From the NCBI GenBank assembly GCA_012840925.1, contig DUVS01000015.1, forward strand, positions 1 to 64,000: a stretch of 64,000 nt of DNA. Reading direction: 5' to 3'. Under the pieces are notes generated by a model. That model did not search any database, was not told the DNA's origin, and saw only the letters and a program-made list of their open reading frames with translations. Both the position numbers and the translations under genes were made by a program. The stretch is from Bacillota bacterium. GTDB lineage: Bacteria; Bacillota; Limnochordia; Darwinibacteriales; DTU012. Position 1 is the stretch's first letter; the number at the start of each line of letters is the position of its first letter. Positions 16,785-25,937 of this stretch are shown in pieces.

Positions 16785-17690
16785 GTGATGCCGATGCGCA
16801 TGAAGCGGCTTAGCATTGTTTTGTCCCTCATCTTGATCGTGGCAGGATTATGTTTTGGGTTCCAGGTTTCCGGAGCGAGCGGGCCGGGAGCTGATAGCGA
16901 AGCACCTGCCCCGGAACAGGTCAAGCCTATGATTAAGCTGTTAGAGACAGCTGAAGTGGTTGGGCCCGATATATTTCTGGCAGAAGTAGCTGAATTTGAC
17001 AGTGAGGAAACCAAGGCCCAACTAGGCAAAATCTACGTTGGCGCAGCGGCTCTGTCAGGCTCTTCACGACGTCTAGCCTTGGGACAGATTGAAGTAAGGT
17101 TGCGCCAGGCTAAGCTTGATCCCCGTGATTTCCAGTTTACCGGGGCTAAAGAAGTCTGGGTTACAACCAAAGCTCCGGTGCACCAGGCTCCTGTTCAGGC
17201 AGGAGCGCCCGGGAGTCTTTCCGGTGATCAAGAGGGAGTGCAGGCTGGACAAGCACAGGCAGAAACGACTGTGCCCTACGGCAATTCCAACTACCTGATT
17301 TATGAGGTTGTCGTACCGGTCAGAGATATTGCCCGCCATGAAGTAATTGGTTTAGAAGACTTGAGCATCCAGGAGCGGACAGGCCGGACCGTTCCCAGCA
17401 ACCTGGCATCCATTGATGATCTGGTTGGTAAGCGGGCTACACGTTTGTTGGCGGCAGGATCGGTTCTGACAACATCAGCGGCGGAAACGGTGCCTTTGGT
17501 TGAATCGGGGGATATGGTGACCCTGGTTGTAACCAGTGGGCCGGTCACCGTCACTGCCACAGGTAAAGTGCTGCAAAAGGGTTCTTTGGGTGACATTGTG
17601 GCAGTAGAAAATGTTAATACCCGTGTAAAAGTGTATGGAGAAGTTCTTAGCTCGGAATTAGTGAAAATTGAGATTGGAGGCCTGAGATAG
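16785..17690 (+). CDS. flgA: P-ring assembly chaperone FlgA
   Basis: Periplasmic chaperone that helps FlgI build the P ring; found only in diderm flagella. The 301-residue protein has a signal peptide (LSIVLSLILIVAGLCFGFQVSGA), a divergent N-terminal half and the C-terminal SAF/FlgA domain (from about VPVRDIARHEVIGLEDL through SGPVTVTATGKVLQKGSLGDIVAVEN). The start could be GTG 16785 or ATG 16788, 16794 or 16800; all lie just after the flgG stop. A Gly/Gln-rich stretch (about 135-160) separates the halves. Confidence 0.9.
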   Translation: MMPMRMKRLSIVLSLILIVAGLCFGFQVSGASGPGADSEAPAPEQVKPMIKLLETAEVVGPDIFLAEVAEFDSEETKAQLGKIYVGAAALSGSSRRLALGQIEVRLRQAKLDPRDFQFTGAKEVWVTTKAPVHQAPVQAGAPGSLSGDQEGVQAGQAQAETTVPYGNSNYLIYEVVVPVRDIARHEVIGLEDLSIQERTGRTVPSNLASIDDLVGKRATRLLAAGSVLTTSAAETVPLVESGDMVTLVVTSGPVTVTATGKVLQKGSLGDIVAVENVNTRVKVYGEVLSSELVKIEIGGLR

Positions 17691-17691
17691 G

Positions 17692-18282
17692 ATGCTGAAA
17701 TTGCGCAGGTTTGCTCCAATTATGATTGCAATCTGGATCGTGTTGATCTTGTCTGCTGGTGCTGCAGCAAGTTCTCTCTTTGCACCCAGTTCAGGGTCCC
17801 TGTTTTCCGACTACAAAGCCAGACGGATCGGCGATCTGGTGACAGTGCTCATCATTGAACAGGCCCGTGCTACACAATCATCGGATACATCATCCGGGAA
17901 TAACAACACCTTAAGTTTGGGGCCAGGTGGAGGAGCTTTGGCAGACTTGATTCCATTGTTAAGGTTCAGCCACAGCGGCCAGTTCGATGGCAGCGGTTCA
18001 ACTTCCCGGGGAAGCAGTGTGACTGCCAAGATCACCACCAGAGTTGTGGAGATCTATGACAATGCGACCATGAAAATTGAAGGAAAGCAGAAAATCACAG
18101 TCAACGGAGAGGAACAGGAGATCGTCATTTCGGGGATTGTCCGCACTCGGGATATAGGCCCTGACAATACTGTTTTGTCATCGCTGGTGGCAGATGCAGA
18201 GATCCAATTCACCGGTACAGGCATAATTGGCGATAAACAAGAAGGTGGTCTCTTAACACGCTTTTTCGACTGGCTCTTTTAA
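17692..18282 (+). CDS. flgH: Flagellar L-ring protein FlgH, apparently not a lipoprotein
   Basis: Forms the L ring in the outer membrane. The family core is clear: SLFSDYKARRIGDLVTVLI, then the Ser/Gly-rich segment, GSGSTSRGSSVTAKITTRVV and the C-terminal SSLVADAEIQFTGTG. FlgH is normally an outer-membrane lipoprotein with a signal-peptide Cys. Here the signal region (residues 1-27, ending LSAGAAASS) has no Cys at all, so anchoring must be different. ATG 17692 is 1 nt after the flgA stop. The gene shows that the organism has an outer membrane crossed by the flagellum. Confidence 0.93.
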   Translation: MLKLRRFAPIMIAIWIVLILSAGAAASSLFAPSSGSLFSDYKARRIGDLVTVLIIEQARATQSSDTSSGNNNTLSLGPGGGALADLIPLLRFSHSGQFDGSGSTSRGSSVTAKITTRVVEIYDNATMKIEGKQKITVNGEEQEIVISGIVRTRDIGPDNTVLSSLVADAEIQFTGTGIIGDKQEGGLLTRFFDWLF

Positions 18283-18315
18283 TCTGACAGCCGGTTTGGA
18301 AATGGAGGTTCTTTC

Positions 18316-19440
18316 ATGAGACACATTCAGTGCTGGAAGTTTCCAGCGTTAATCATCTGGCTGGTTTTGATACTGGCTGTAAGTACGGTAAACGCAAATG
18401 AGGCTCCGATGGTGCGGGTCAAGGATATTGCCCGTATTCAAGGGGTTCGTGATAATCAGTTATATGGTTTAGGCTTGGTTATAGGGCTCAACGGCACTGG
18501 TGACGGCAGCGGATCATTGGCTAACGTGCAAATGGTAGCCAATATGCTGGAGAAGTTCGGCATTACCGTATCCGCTGATGATCTCAAGGTACGAAATGTG
18601 GCGGCAGTAATGGTTACTGCCATGATATCAAGTTCGGTGCGGGTTGGGGATCAGATCGATGTGGTCGTATCATCCATAGGCGATGCCCGCAGTCTCCAGG
18701 GCGGATATCTGCTTCAGACACCACTACAGGCTGCTAATGGCCAAATCTATGCGGCCGCGCAAGGGCCGTTGTCCATTGGCGGTTTTGCCTCCAGGACTGG
18801 TGGCAGCAGTGGTCAGCAGAACCATCCGACAGTGGCTATGATTCCCAATGGAGCTATTGTCGAACAAGAAATTCCCCACAGCCATAGTAACGGCAGTGAA
18901 ATTCAACTAGTCTTGATGGAGCCCGATTTTGGCACGGCGGCTCGTTTAGTGGAGACTGTTAACCAGGCGTTTGCCCAAAACCTGGCCTGGGCACAGGATC
19001 AATCCACGATTTTGGTAAAGATTCCCACAGAGTATGCCGATAATACTGTTGGAATGATCGCACGCTTGGAGGAACTGCCGATTCGTCCTGAAACTAAGGC
19101 GCGGGTTGTGATTAACGAGCGGACAGGTACGGTAGTGATGGGTGCCGATGTGAGGATCGCCACTGTTGCAGTGTCCCATAATAATTTGAGTGTAAGGGTC
19201 GATTCCTATTGGCAGTTCAATCAGCCACAGGGTTTGCTTGATGAAACTGCCATCGGTATGGATTATAGCATCGGCGCAGAGGCTCCAGAAGGAGGACTCA
19301 TGATCCTATCCGGTGGCAGCAATGTTGAGGATTTGGTAAATGCCCTCAATGCAGTCGGCGCCAGCCCCCGGGACATCATTGCGATTCTGCAGGCAATCAA
19401 AGCAGCTGGAGCGCTTTATGGTGACTTAATCATCATGTAG
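18316..19440 (+). CDS. flgI: Flagellar P-ring protein FlgI
   Basis: Periplasmic protein that forms the P ring around the distal rod in the peptidoglycan layer. The 374-residue length is typical. A signal peptide (about 1-27) precedes VRVKDIARIQGVRDNQLYG and GLVIGLNGTGD. The conserved SIGDARSLQGGYLLQTPL, INERTGTVVMGADVRI and the C-terminal DLVNALNAVGASPRDIIAIL follow. ATG 18316 follows AATGGAGG. It continues directly into flgJ. Confidence 0.97.
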   Translation: MRHIQCWKFPALIIWLVLILAVSTVNANEAPMVRVKDIARIQGVRDNQLYGLGLVIGLNGTGDGSGSLANVQMVANMLEKFGITVSADDLKVRNVAAVMVTAMISSSVRVGDQIDVVVSSIGDARSLQGGYLLQTPLQAANGQIYAAAQGPLSIGGFASRTGGSSGQQNHPTVAMIPNGAIVEQEIPHSHSNGSEIQLVLMEPDFGTAARLVETVNQAFAQNLAWAQDQSTILVKIPTEYADNTVGMIARLEELPIRPETKARVVINERTGTVVMGADVRIATVAVSHNNLSVRVDSYWQFNQPQGLLDETAIGMDYSIGAEAPEGGLMILSGGSNVEDLVNALNAVGASPRDIIAILQAIKAAGALYGDLIIM

Positions 19441-19455
19441 TTGGGAGAGTTTCAG

Positions 19456-19755
19456 ATGAGGATAGCTTGGGATCCAGGCCAGTTAATCACAGATAAGGCA
19501 CGGCAGTTATCCGCTTCGCAAAAAGCCTTAAAAGATGCGGCAGTGCAGTTTGAGTCGCTGTTTCTGCAGCAGATGTTGAAGGCGATGCGGGATACTGTGC
19601 CCGAATCTGAGTTGTTCGGCAAACGCAATGCCGAAAAACTGTTTCAATCAATGCATGATGAACAATTAGCGATCGAAATGGCCCACGCTGGCGGCATCGG
19701 GTTAAGTGATATGATTTACCGGCAAATGGTTATGTATGTTTCTGCTGATGATTAA
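19456..19755 (+). CDS. flgJ: FlgJ-type rod-binding (rod-cap) protein, N-terminal domain only
   Basis: A 99-residue protein equal to the N-terminal rod-binding domain of FlgJ: KDAAVQFESLFLQQMLKAMR and the following AEKLFQSMHDEQLAIEMA. The peptidoglycan-hydrolase domain of enterobacterial FlgJ is missing, so the lytic enzyme must be separate, as in many Firmicutes. ATG 19456 follows TTGGGAGAG; TTG 19441 would overlap the flgI stop. It closes the flagellar operon, ahead of a strong terminator. Confidence 0.92.
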   Translation: MRIAWDPGQLITDKARQLSASQKALKDAAVQFESLFLQQMLKAMRDTVPESELFGKRNAEKLFQSMHDEQLAIEMAHAGGIGLSDMIYRQMVMYVSADD

Positions 19756-20064
19756 AATGACTTAGTCTAACAACGAGCTCCTCATGTGGTTGAGGGTGTA
19801 AGTAATGACACGGCCCACATGAGGAGCTTTTTTATGTCCCGTTATGCTTCGCGGATGGCTTTGGCGGGGATGAGGTTTGCCGCTACGGCAATAAAGCCGA
19901 AGACGCTCAGAAAAACAGTCATACGCATCAGTCATTGGAGTGTTACCACACAGTTTTCCGTTCAACTTTTCCGCAGCGGTTTTCTTTTTGCCAGGGCTTG
20001 ATCAATGCAGGATATTCGGCACTAGATATAGAATTGTTTCTCCATTAGATACTACATTTAGGTT
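19756..20064. other. Intergenic region after the flagellar operon
   Basis: It holds the terminator at 19776-19833 and then about 230 nt without a convincing gene. On the minus strand a 28-codon frame (19842-19928) would encode a hydrophobic peptide ending AANLIPAKAIREA, reminiscent of the tail of MacB/FtsX-type permeases. It has no Shine-Dalgarno, and an in-frame stop lies upstream, so it may be a remnant or chance. A weak promoter for the next gene (TTGCCA, 17 nt, GATATT) is possible near 19988-20016. Confidence 0.4.
19776..19833 (+). terminator. Long-stem terminator after flgJ
   Basis: AGCTCCTCATGTGG (19776-19789) pairs over 14 bp with CCACATGAGGAGCT (19815-19828), with a 25-nt loop, and T6 follows. 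There is no A-run on the 5' side, so it works for the + strand only. Confidence 0.85.
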
Positions 20065-21486
20065 ATGAGGAAAGGATTGGGGACCATAGAACGCTTACGT
20101 TTTGTGTTGATGATGCTCATCTTTTCTCTGATCGTTCTTGGACAGGCAGCCGCAGAAGAGCTCACTTTTTCCGTTGATCAAAGTCAAGCCGTACTGCGGG
20201 TCCATGTCCCTGAAGGCAGTGGCTACCGAGTGTGGCAGAACACCAATCCAATGAAAGTAATCGTCGATCTTGATCATCAGCTTGCCGGGCTGCCCATCAA
20301 CAATACGGTCAATGATGTGGCCCTCAAGGCCGTTCGGGCCAGTAAAGGGCCTGGCACGATCGGTACCAGGGTGGTCATGGAGTTTGCTTTCTTGATGCCC
20401 GATGTGAAATGGGAACTGGATGGCAGCTGGCTGAAGGTGACAGTGAATAAACTCTATGCCGAAAGCACGATCACTACTGTATCCCATGGAGTCAGGTATG
20501 GCCACATGCGCAAGGGTATTGCGGCGGGGCCTTTGATCATTAATTACCTTGAAATCCGCTACGCGGATCCGTTAGTCGAAGTCCGCTCAGTGTTGTCACA
20601 AGATCAGGTATATGGCCGCGAACTGGTCAGTTCCATGGCTAGAAGAAGCAAGGCCATCGCAGCAGCCAATGGACTGTTTTTTGCCAGTGATGGCCGTCCT
20701 TTGGGATTGCTGGCAATTGATGGCAGGATTATCAGTGAGCCATATGCGAACCGCACAGCTATTGGCATCAAACCTGGCCAGATTGTCATTGATCAGGTAA
20801 GCATGAACGGAAAGGCCATCCTCAGTGACGGCCGGGAATTTGCTGTTTCCGGAATCAACCGGCCTCGTCTTGCTGATGAACTGATCATTTACACCCCCGA
20901 TTATGGTGAGACTTCCCGTACTAATGTGTATGGAGTTGACTTGATTGTTGTAGATGATATCGTTGTTGATATAGTAAATGGCGCAGCGGTGATCCCGCCA
21001 AATGGATATGTTCTCTCAGGGCACGGTGCTGCCCGGGATTTCCTCAATCAAGTAGCGGTGGACGATCAGATTACTGTTGAACTGAAATTGAACCCTGATT
21101 GGCTGGAGCAGGGGTTTGTGCATATAATCGGCGGCGGCCCCCGTTTGGTAAAGGACGGAAAGGTATATATTACAGCAGAGGAAGAACGCTTTCAACCGGA
21201 TATTGCTGCCGGCCGGGCACCGCGTACAGCTTTAGGTGTGACAGCTGACCGGAAATTGCTGATAGTTACGGTGAATGGCCGTCAACCTGGTGTAAGTGTT
21301 GGCATGACCCTGACTGAACTGGCTGAACTAATGATTGAACTGGGAGCTGTAGATGCGATGAATCTTGATGGAGGCGGTTCCACAACCATGGTGATTCGTG
21401 ACCGAGTGTTGAATATTCCATCCGACGGGACCGAGCGTTCTGTCAGCAATGCCATTGTCGTCATCACTCCGGAAAGCAGAGAATAA
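20065..21486 (+). CDS. AMIN-domain plus phosphodiester glycosidase (NAGPA) domain protein
   Basis: Exported 473-residue protein. A signal peptide (about 10-31) is followed by an AMIN-like beta domain (about 33-130: SVDQSQAVLRVHVP, NPMKVIVDLD), a fold that often binds peptidoglycan or localises envelope machines. A NAGPA/DUF2233 phosphodiester-glycosidase domain (about 150-470) carries the signature GAVDAMNLDGGGSTTMV and RTALGVTADRKLLIVTV. NAGPA enzymes cleave GlcNAc-phosphodiesters; in bacteria related domains act on cell-wall glycopolymers. ATG 20065 is used; TTG 20080 is an alternative. The downstream ribosome site sits at its stop, coupling it to the S55 peptidase. Confidence 0.85.
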   Translation: MRKGLGTIERLRFVLMMLIFSLIVLGQAAAEELTFSVDQSQAVLRVHVPEGSGYRVWQNTNPMKVIVDLDHQLAGLPINNTVNDVALKAVRASKGPGTIGTRVVMEFAFLMPDVKWELDGSWLKVTVNKLYAESTITTVSHGVRYGHMRKGIAAGPLIINYLEIRYADPLVEVRSVLSQDQVYGRELVSSMARRSKAIAAANGLFFASDGRPLGLLAIDGRIISEPYANRTAIGIKPGQIVIDQVSMNGKAILSDGREFAVSGINRPRLADELIIYTPDYGETSRTNVYGVDLIVVDDIVVDIVNGAAVIPPNGYVLSGHGAARDFLNQVAVDDQITVELKLNPDWLEQGFVHIIGGGPRLVKDGKVYITAEEERFQPDIAAGRAPRTALGVTADRKLLIVTVNGRQPGVSVGMTLTELAELMIELGAVDAMNLDGGGSTTMVIRDRVLNIPSDGTERSVSNAIVVITPESRE

Positions 21487-21499
21487 GGAGTTGGCACTC

Positions 21500-23272
21500 A
21501 TGGTCCGTAAATGCTGTATACTTGTGGGGATTTTTCTATGCTTGTATTCGGCCTTAGCAATGGCCGCAGTTGAGGTCTATCCCCTGGAGGCGGTATATCC
21601 CGGCCTTAAAGGAGTCGGCAAAACAGTTGTGCAGGGAACACTAATCGAAGAATTTGATGTGGAAGTAATCAGTGTGATTCCTCAGCCGGCATCAATTTCT
21701 AACCTGATCATGGTGCGAGTCAGCGGCGATGCCATTGATCGCAGCGGCGGCATTGCTTCCGGCATGAGCGGCAGCCCCGTCTATGTCGACGATAAGCTTT
21801 TGGGTGCCATCAGCTATGCTTATGAGTTTTCTGATCATCGGATCGGCCTGCTGACTCCAGCGGCACCAATGCTGGCACTTATGGACAAATTTATCGTGAC
21901 AGAGTTGGAGATTCCCGATGGATTTAGCGAGATTGCCACGCCTGTAACCGTAAGCGGAATTGGCGGGCGGGCGTTGATGCCTTTAAAAAAAGCCCTCGAT
22001 GCCTATAATGTCCAGGTAATTCCTGGTGTCAGCGGGATCATGCAGCAGATGGACGTTGCCAGGCTGGAGCCCGGATCAGCTTTTGCCGTGCAGCTGCTGC
22101 GGGGTGATTTTCAGGTTGCTGCCTTTGGTACCGTTACCGAGGTAGATGAACAGAATCGTTTTGTTGGTTTTGGCCATTCCTTTTTGCACAAAGGTGATGT
22201 CAACTACTTCGTAGCTCCGGCTGTGATTCATTACACACTGCCCAACCTGGAGGTTCCCTATAAAATTGCCTCTGCCGGCGCAAGTGTTGGGGCGATTTAC
22301 CAGGACCGGTCCGTAGGTGTGGCAGGATTATTAGATGCTGAGGCAGCTTACATTCCGATCAATATTTCCGTTACCGATTTGGAACGTCAGCATCAGGATG
22401 TCTACCGGGTGGAATCGATTGCTGACAGTACCTTGTTGACGGCCTTGGTGATCAGCAGTGCTTATCAGGGAATTGATTCTTCGCTGGATAGAATTGGGTC
22501 CGGGACAGCATACGTAAGATTGGAGTTTCACGCACACAACCTGCCCCAGCCGATTATCCGGGAGAACATGTTCTACAGTGATTCCGATATCGCAGTGTGG
22601 TCTTTGTCTGATTTGAGCGAAGGCCTGGAAGTTCTGGCGGGCAACAATCTACAGCACATCGACTTGAAAGAGATTAATGTCAGCATTACCGTGGACAATT
22701 CCCGGCGTACGGCTGAGATTGAAAAAGCTATTCCCCGCAAATTCCAGGTTGAAGCAGGCAGCAGTGTAGAGGTTGAAGTCAGGATTCGCCCGTATCGCAA
22801 TGCTATGGAAACCCGTGTATTAAGGATCGATATCCCTGAAGATACCATGCCGGGATTGATGACCGTATCAGTCAGGGGCGGCAGCAGTGGATATTACTAT
22901 GCCAAGCCGACCGTCCATACCACATGGGAGTCTTTGCAGGAACAGGACGCAGATGTAATGTGGCGGGAACCTACCCAGGCCGAGAGCCTTGATCTCCTGC
23001 TTAACGGATATATGAATCGTGAACGGAACAATGAAATTGTAGCTGAATTCTATCCTTACATTGACCCGAGTTCTGAGTATGATGACGATGATAGCTACGA
23101 TCAAACCAGCTTTGCTGATGAGGATCGGGTCCCTATCAGTGAGGTGGTCATGCTGGAGAAGGATTTTGGCAGCTCACAGTGGGAGTCAGACAGCAACGAG
23201 CCTGTGAGAGTGCGCTTAACCACTCAGTATGTGATTGAAGGTTCAGCATCCTTTGAGATTGAAGTACTGTAG
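21500..23272 (+). CDS. SpoIVB-type S55 serine peptidase domain protein, exported
   Basis: A 590-residue protein with a signal peptide (about 1-23) and an S55 domain carrying the nucleophile signature GGIASGMSGSPVYVDDKLLG (Ser in GMSGSP) and GFGHSFLHKGDVN, which supplies the likely His. SpoIVB itself is about 425 residues with a PDZ domain and activates SigK processing. This protein has no obvious PDZ and carries instead some 300 extra beta-rich residues ending in an acidic patch (YDDDDSYDQ). It is therefore a relative, not the sporulation protease. ATG 21500 follows AAGGAG. Its neighbours suggest an envelope-assembly or processing role, which is inference. Confidence 0.8.
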   Translation: MVRKCCILVGIFLCLYSALAMAAVEVYPLEAVYPGLKGVGKTVVQGTLIEEFDVEVISVIPQPASISNLIMVRVSGDAIDRSGGIASGMSGSPVYVDDKLLGAISYAYEFSDHRIGLLTPAAPMLALMDKFIVTELEIPDGFSEIATPVTVSGIGGRALMPLKKALDAYNVQVIPGVSGIMQQMDVARLEPGSAFAVQLLRGDFQVAAFGTVTEVDEQNRFVGFGHSFLHKGDVNYFVAPAVIHYTLPNLEVPYKIASAGASVGAIYQDRSVGVAGLLDAEAAYIPINISVTDLERQHQDVYRVESIADSTLLTALVISSAYQGIDSSLDRIGSGTAYVRLEFHAHNLPQPIIRENMFYSDSDIAVWSLSDLSEGLEVLAGNNLQHIDLKEINVSITVDNSRRTAEIEKAIPRKFQVEAGSSVEVEVRIRPYRNAMETRVLRIDIPEDTMPGLMTVSVRGGSSGYYYAKPTVHTTWESLQEQDADVMWREPTQAESLDLLLNGYMNRERNNEIVAEFYPYIDPSSEYDDDDSYDQTSFADEDRVPISEVVMLEKDFGSSQWESDSNEPVRVRLTTQYVIEGSASFEIEVL

Positions 23273-23525
23273 CAGCAGTCACCGTTACCCCCGTTAAGGA
23301 TTGGGGGGATAACGAAACCTATTGTCAATTGAATGCTGTTACGGATGGATATAAGTGGCTTGTTTGGATTCTGGTTTGCACCAGAGGTGTTAAATGCCAG
23401 CTCTAACAGGAAATACTGAGAGGATGGGCGCAGGAAAACATCGACAGGTGTAGAATTTACGAACAGACCGGCGAATAACGATGAATATGGATAGATGTTA
23501 ATGTCAAATGTTAGGAGGCACCTGA
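23273..23525 (+). other. Intergenic region before bamA with a hairpin
   Basis: This 253-nt gap starts with an inverted repeat (23283-23314): CGTTA plus CCCCC pair with GGGGG plus TAACG with one bulge, and no T-run follows. The rest is unremarkable; no clear -35/-10 pair was found. The bamA ribosome site (TTAGGAGG) is at its end. Confidence 0.4.
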
Positions 23526-25262
23526 ATGACATTCCATAAGCAAAGAGGAATCCAAATCGCAGGAACTTTATGCTTGGCTGTACTACTGGTGATGATCTTC
23601 ATCCAGCCAATCTCAGCCCAACGCCTGCAGAATGTACCGATTATCAAAGCGATTGCCGTAAGGGGTAATGTCCTGATTGACACGGCAGTGATCGAGCAGG
23701 CGATTACTAAGACCAAAGTCAATGATCCGTTTATTGACAGCAACATCATCGATGACTGTGAAGCCATTTACAATCTTGGTTATTTTTATGATGCCTATGC
23801 ATACTTTGAACCCGCTGACAATGGCATCAGGGTTATCTTTGAAGTTGTAGAAAATCCTGTTGTCAGCGACGTTGTCTTTGAAGGGGCACAGGTAGTGCCA
23901 ATTAATGAGTTTAAGAGGAATATGAAGGTCAAGCCAGGGGAGGTATTCAACCATAATCTCTTGCTTGAAGATCTGGAGGAGTTTGCCCTGTGGGCCACGG
24001 AACAGCATGGCAAGCCGCTGCGGCCCATTAGCCTTGATCTGTCCGAAACCGGTGTGATCACCATCGAAGTGGCTCAGGCCAAGATTAGCGATATCGTCCT
24101 GGAGGGCAATGAAAAAACCAAAGATCATGTCATTATGCGCGAGTTGACTTTTGGCCCTGGTGATTATCTCGACTTTAGTCAATTGTACAAGGACTTGAAC
24201 AAGGTTTTAATGCTTGGATTCTTTGATGAGATCAATTACAGTATTGAGGAAACTGAGAATGATGATGAAGTCAACTTGGTCATCGAGCTGAAAGAGGTGA
24301 AGACCGGCAGCGCTGACTTTGGTGCCGGATACAGTTCCAAGAATGGACTGTTCGGATATGTTGACATCTCTGACAGCAACTTCCTCGGCAACGGGCAGCG
24401 CGCTAACATTTTCTTTGAGATCGGCAAAGGAACCCGTTCATACCGGCTCGGCTTCTATGAACCATATCTGTTGAAAGACGGCACTTCTTTTGGATTCAAC
24501 ATTTATAATGAACACGACAGCATTGAGAAAGCCTATGCAGATGTGGAGGAAAAGATAACCGGGACAGAGCATGTTCTTGGCGGCGATTTGTCAATCGGCC
24601 GTCCCTTGGGTGAGTATACGCGAGGCAGCCTGACCTTGCGGGCGGAAAGCCATAGTTTCAGTGGCGATATTGATCAGAGAGAGGAACCCTTTAAGCTGTT
24701 GACCATTGGTGGGAACATTAACACCAATACAACCAACCATCCGTTCAAACCGTCACAAGGGTATATCAGCCGCTTTGGATTTGAAACTGGATATACCATT
24801 AACGCTCAGGTTTCCACTTATTCAAAACTTACTTTGGAACACAGCCGGTACTATGAGCTGCTAGGAGATGATCTGGTCCTGGCAGTGCGAGGCTCAGGCG
24901 GAAGGGCATTAAGCGGTACTTTACCTGACTCCGAGATGTTTAGAATCGGCGGCGGTGAGACTCTCAGAGGATATAACTACGGCGAGGAAGGTCTGGTTGG
25001 CGACAAGGTGCTGCTCTTCAATACAGAAGTCCGCTTCCCAATTTGGGATTTCATTTCCGGTGTTGCCTTCGTTGATATCGGCAAGGCCTGGAAACCGAAT
25101 CAGCACATTAATCTCATGGATCTACTTGAAAGCAACGGTTTCGGGGTTGGAGTACGGATTGACACTCCGTTTGGCCTGCTGCGCCTAGATTACGGCTGGG
25201 GGCTCAACGAAGAGTCAAAACGTGAAGGCCAGTTCTACTTCGGCTTAGGCCATACTTTCTAG
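23526..25262 (+). CDS. bamA: Outer membrane protein assembly factor BamA
   Basis: Omp85-family insertase that folds beta-barrels into the outer membrane. The 578-residue protein has a signal peptide (about 1-32), three POTRA domains (about 37-260, fewer than the five of E. coli) and a 16-strand-type barrel. The barrel carries the conserved GGGETLRGYNYGEEG loop-6 motif (RGY) and a C-terminal aromatic (GHTF). ATG 23526 follows TTAGGAGG. The following genes (two Skp/OmpH chaperones, barrels, Lpt) make a coherent outer-membrane module. A terminator follows, so skp has its own promoter. Confidence 0.95.
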   Translation: MTFHKQRGIQIAGTLCLAVLLVMIFIQPISAQRLQNVPIIKAIAVRGNVLIDTAVIEQAITKTKVNDPFIDSNIIDDCEAIYNLGYFYDAYAYFEPADNGIRVIFEVVENPVVSDVVFEGAQVVPINEFKRNMKVKPGEVFNHNLLLEDLEEFALWATEQHGKPLRPISLDLSETGVITIEVAQAKISDIVLEGNEKTKDHVIMRELTFGPGDYLDFSQLYKDLNKVLMLGFFDEINYSIEETENDDEVNLVIELKEVKTGSADFGAGYSSKNGLFGYVDISDSNFLGNGQRANIFFEIGKGTRSYRLGFYEPYLLKDGTSFGFNIYNEHDSIEKAYADVEEKITGTEHVLGGDLSIGRPLGEYTRGSLTLRAESHSFSGDIDQREEPFKLLTIGGNINTNTTNHPFKPSQGYISRFGFETGYTINAQVSTYSKLTLEHSRYYELLGDDLVLAVRGSGGRALSGTLPDSEMFRIGGGETLRGYNYGEEGLVGDKVLLFNTEVRFPIWDFISGVAFVDIGKAWKPNQHINLMDLLESNGFGVGVRIDTPFGLLRLDYGWGLNEESKREGQFYFGLGHTF

Positions 25263-25309
25263 GAGGACTGATCGTTTGCCACTACTTCAGTGACGAAGAA
25301 TATGATAAG

Positions 25310-25353
25310 AACCCAGGAACGACTCCTAAGGGGGGCGTTGCCTGGGTTTTTTT
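25310..25353 (+). terminator. Terminator after bamA
   Basis: AACCCAGG (25310-25317) pairs with CCTGGGTT (25341-25348), extended by AACG/CGTT with one bulged G, and followed by T's to 25353. Confidence 0.85.
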
Positions 25354-25357
25354 GGAT

Positions 25358-25386
25358 TTGCATCGCGATCCTCTGGTTGTTATAAT
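25358..25386 (+). promoter_or_regulatory. Sigma-A promoter for the skp genes
   Basis: TTGCAT (25358-25363), a 17-nt spacer and a perfect TATAAT (25381-25386), about 48 nt before the first skp start and just after the bamA terminator. Confidence 0.75.
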
Positions 25387-25434
25387 AAACGTGTTGCAAA
25401 TAGTAATTATTACAAATAAGAGAGGAGGACGAGT

Positions 25435-25848
25435 ATGCTGAAGCAAAAAGGGTATCTCGGCGGCCTGTTGATCTTAGTAGCAGTGGCTTTATTGATAGTA
25501 TTTTTGTGGGTTAGTTCGGTTCAAGGGCAATCCAATGATAAGATTGGCGTAGTCGATACCCAGGCTTTGTTCACCGAGTATCTTGCAACACCGTTGTATG
25601 AAGCCCGGGATCAACTGCAGGCAGAATACGATGCCAAATCAGAAGGCCTGACCGATGAAGAAGTAGGGAAACTGTTTATGGAGTATCAAGCTAAGCTTGA
25701 AAATATCGAGCTGGAATACAGCAATAAGATTAATGACGCCGTAGCCAAGGTAGCCGGTGAGAAAAATATGCAGATGGTGGTTGACGATTCGGCTGTCCTT
25801 TACGGCGGTGTTGACATTACCCAGGATGTATTGGCGGTCTTGAAGTAA
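25435..25848 (+). CDS. OmpH/Skp-family periplasmic chaperone, copy 1
   Basis: Skp-like chaperones hold unfolded outer-membrane proteins in the periplasm and hand them to BamA. The 137-residue protein has an N-terminal signal/anchor helix (about 8-27), the family opening KIGVVDTQALFTEY, a charged helical arm (about 55-100) and the C-terminal strand VVDDSAVLYGGVDITQDVL. ATG 25435 follows AGAGAGGAGG. A near-identical architecture follows 90 nt downstream, so the pair is a tandem duplication. Confidence 0.88.
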   Translation: MLKQKGYLGGLLILVAVALLIVFLWVSSVQGQSNDKIGVVDTQALFTEYLATPLYEARDQLQAEYDAKSEGLTDEEVGKLFMEYQAKLENIELEYSNKINDAVAKVAGEKNMQMVVDDSAVLYGGVDITQDVLAVLK

Positions 25849-25937
25849 AGGTTATATATGCAATTTCAGGTTGGAAATGCGTAGAGCAGCTGCGGCCAGG
25901 GAATAATAATCACTGATCAAAAGAGGCGGTGATAACG

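Noticed and set aside
19842-19928. 28-aa hydrophobic minus-strand peptide resembling a permease tail
   Set aside because: No ribosome site and no upstream continuation; could be chance or a short remnant.
21500-23272. True SpoIVB sporulation peptidase
   Set aside because: It has the S55 serine motif but no evident PDZ domain, is about 165 residues longer, and lies with envelope genes rather than beside spo0A/recN.
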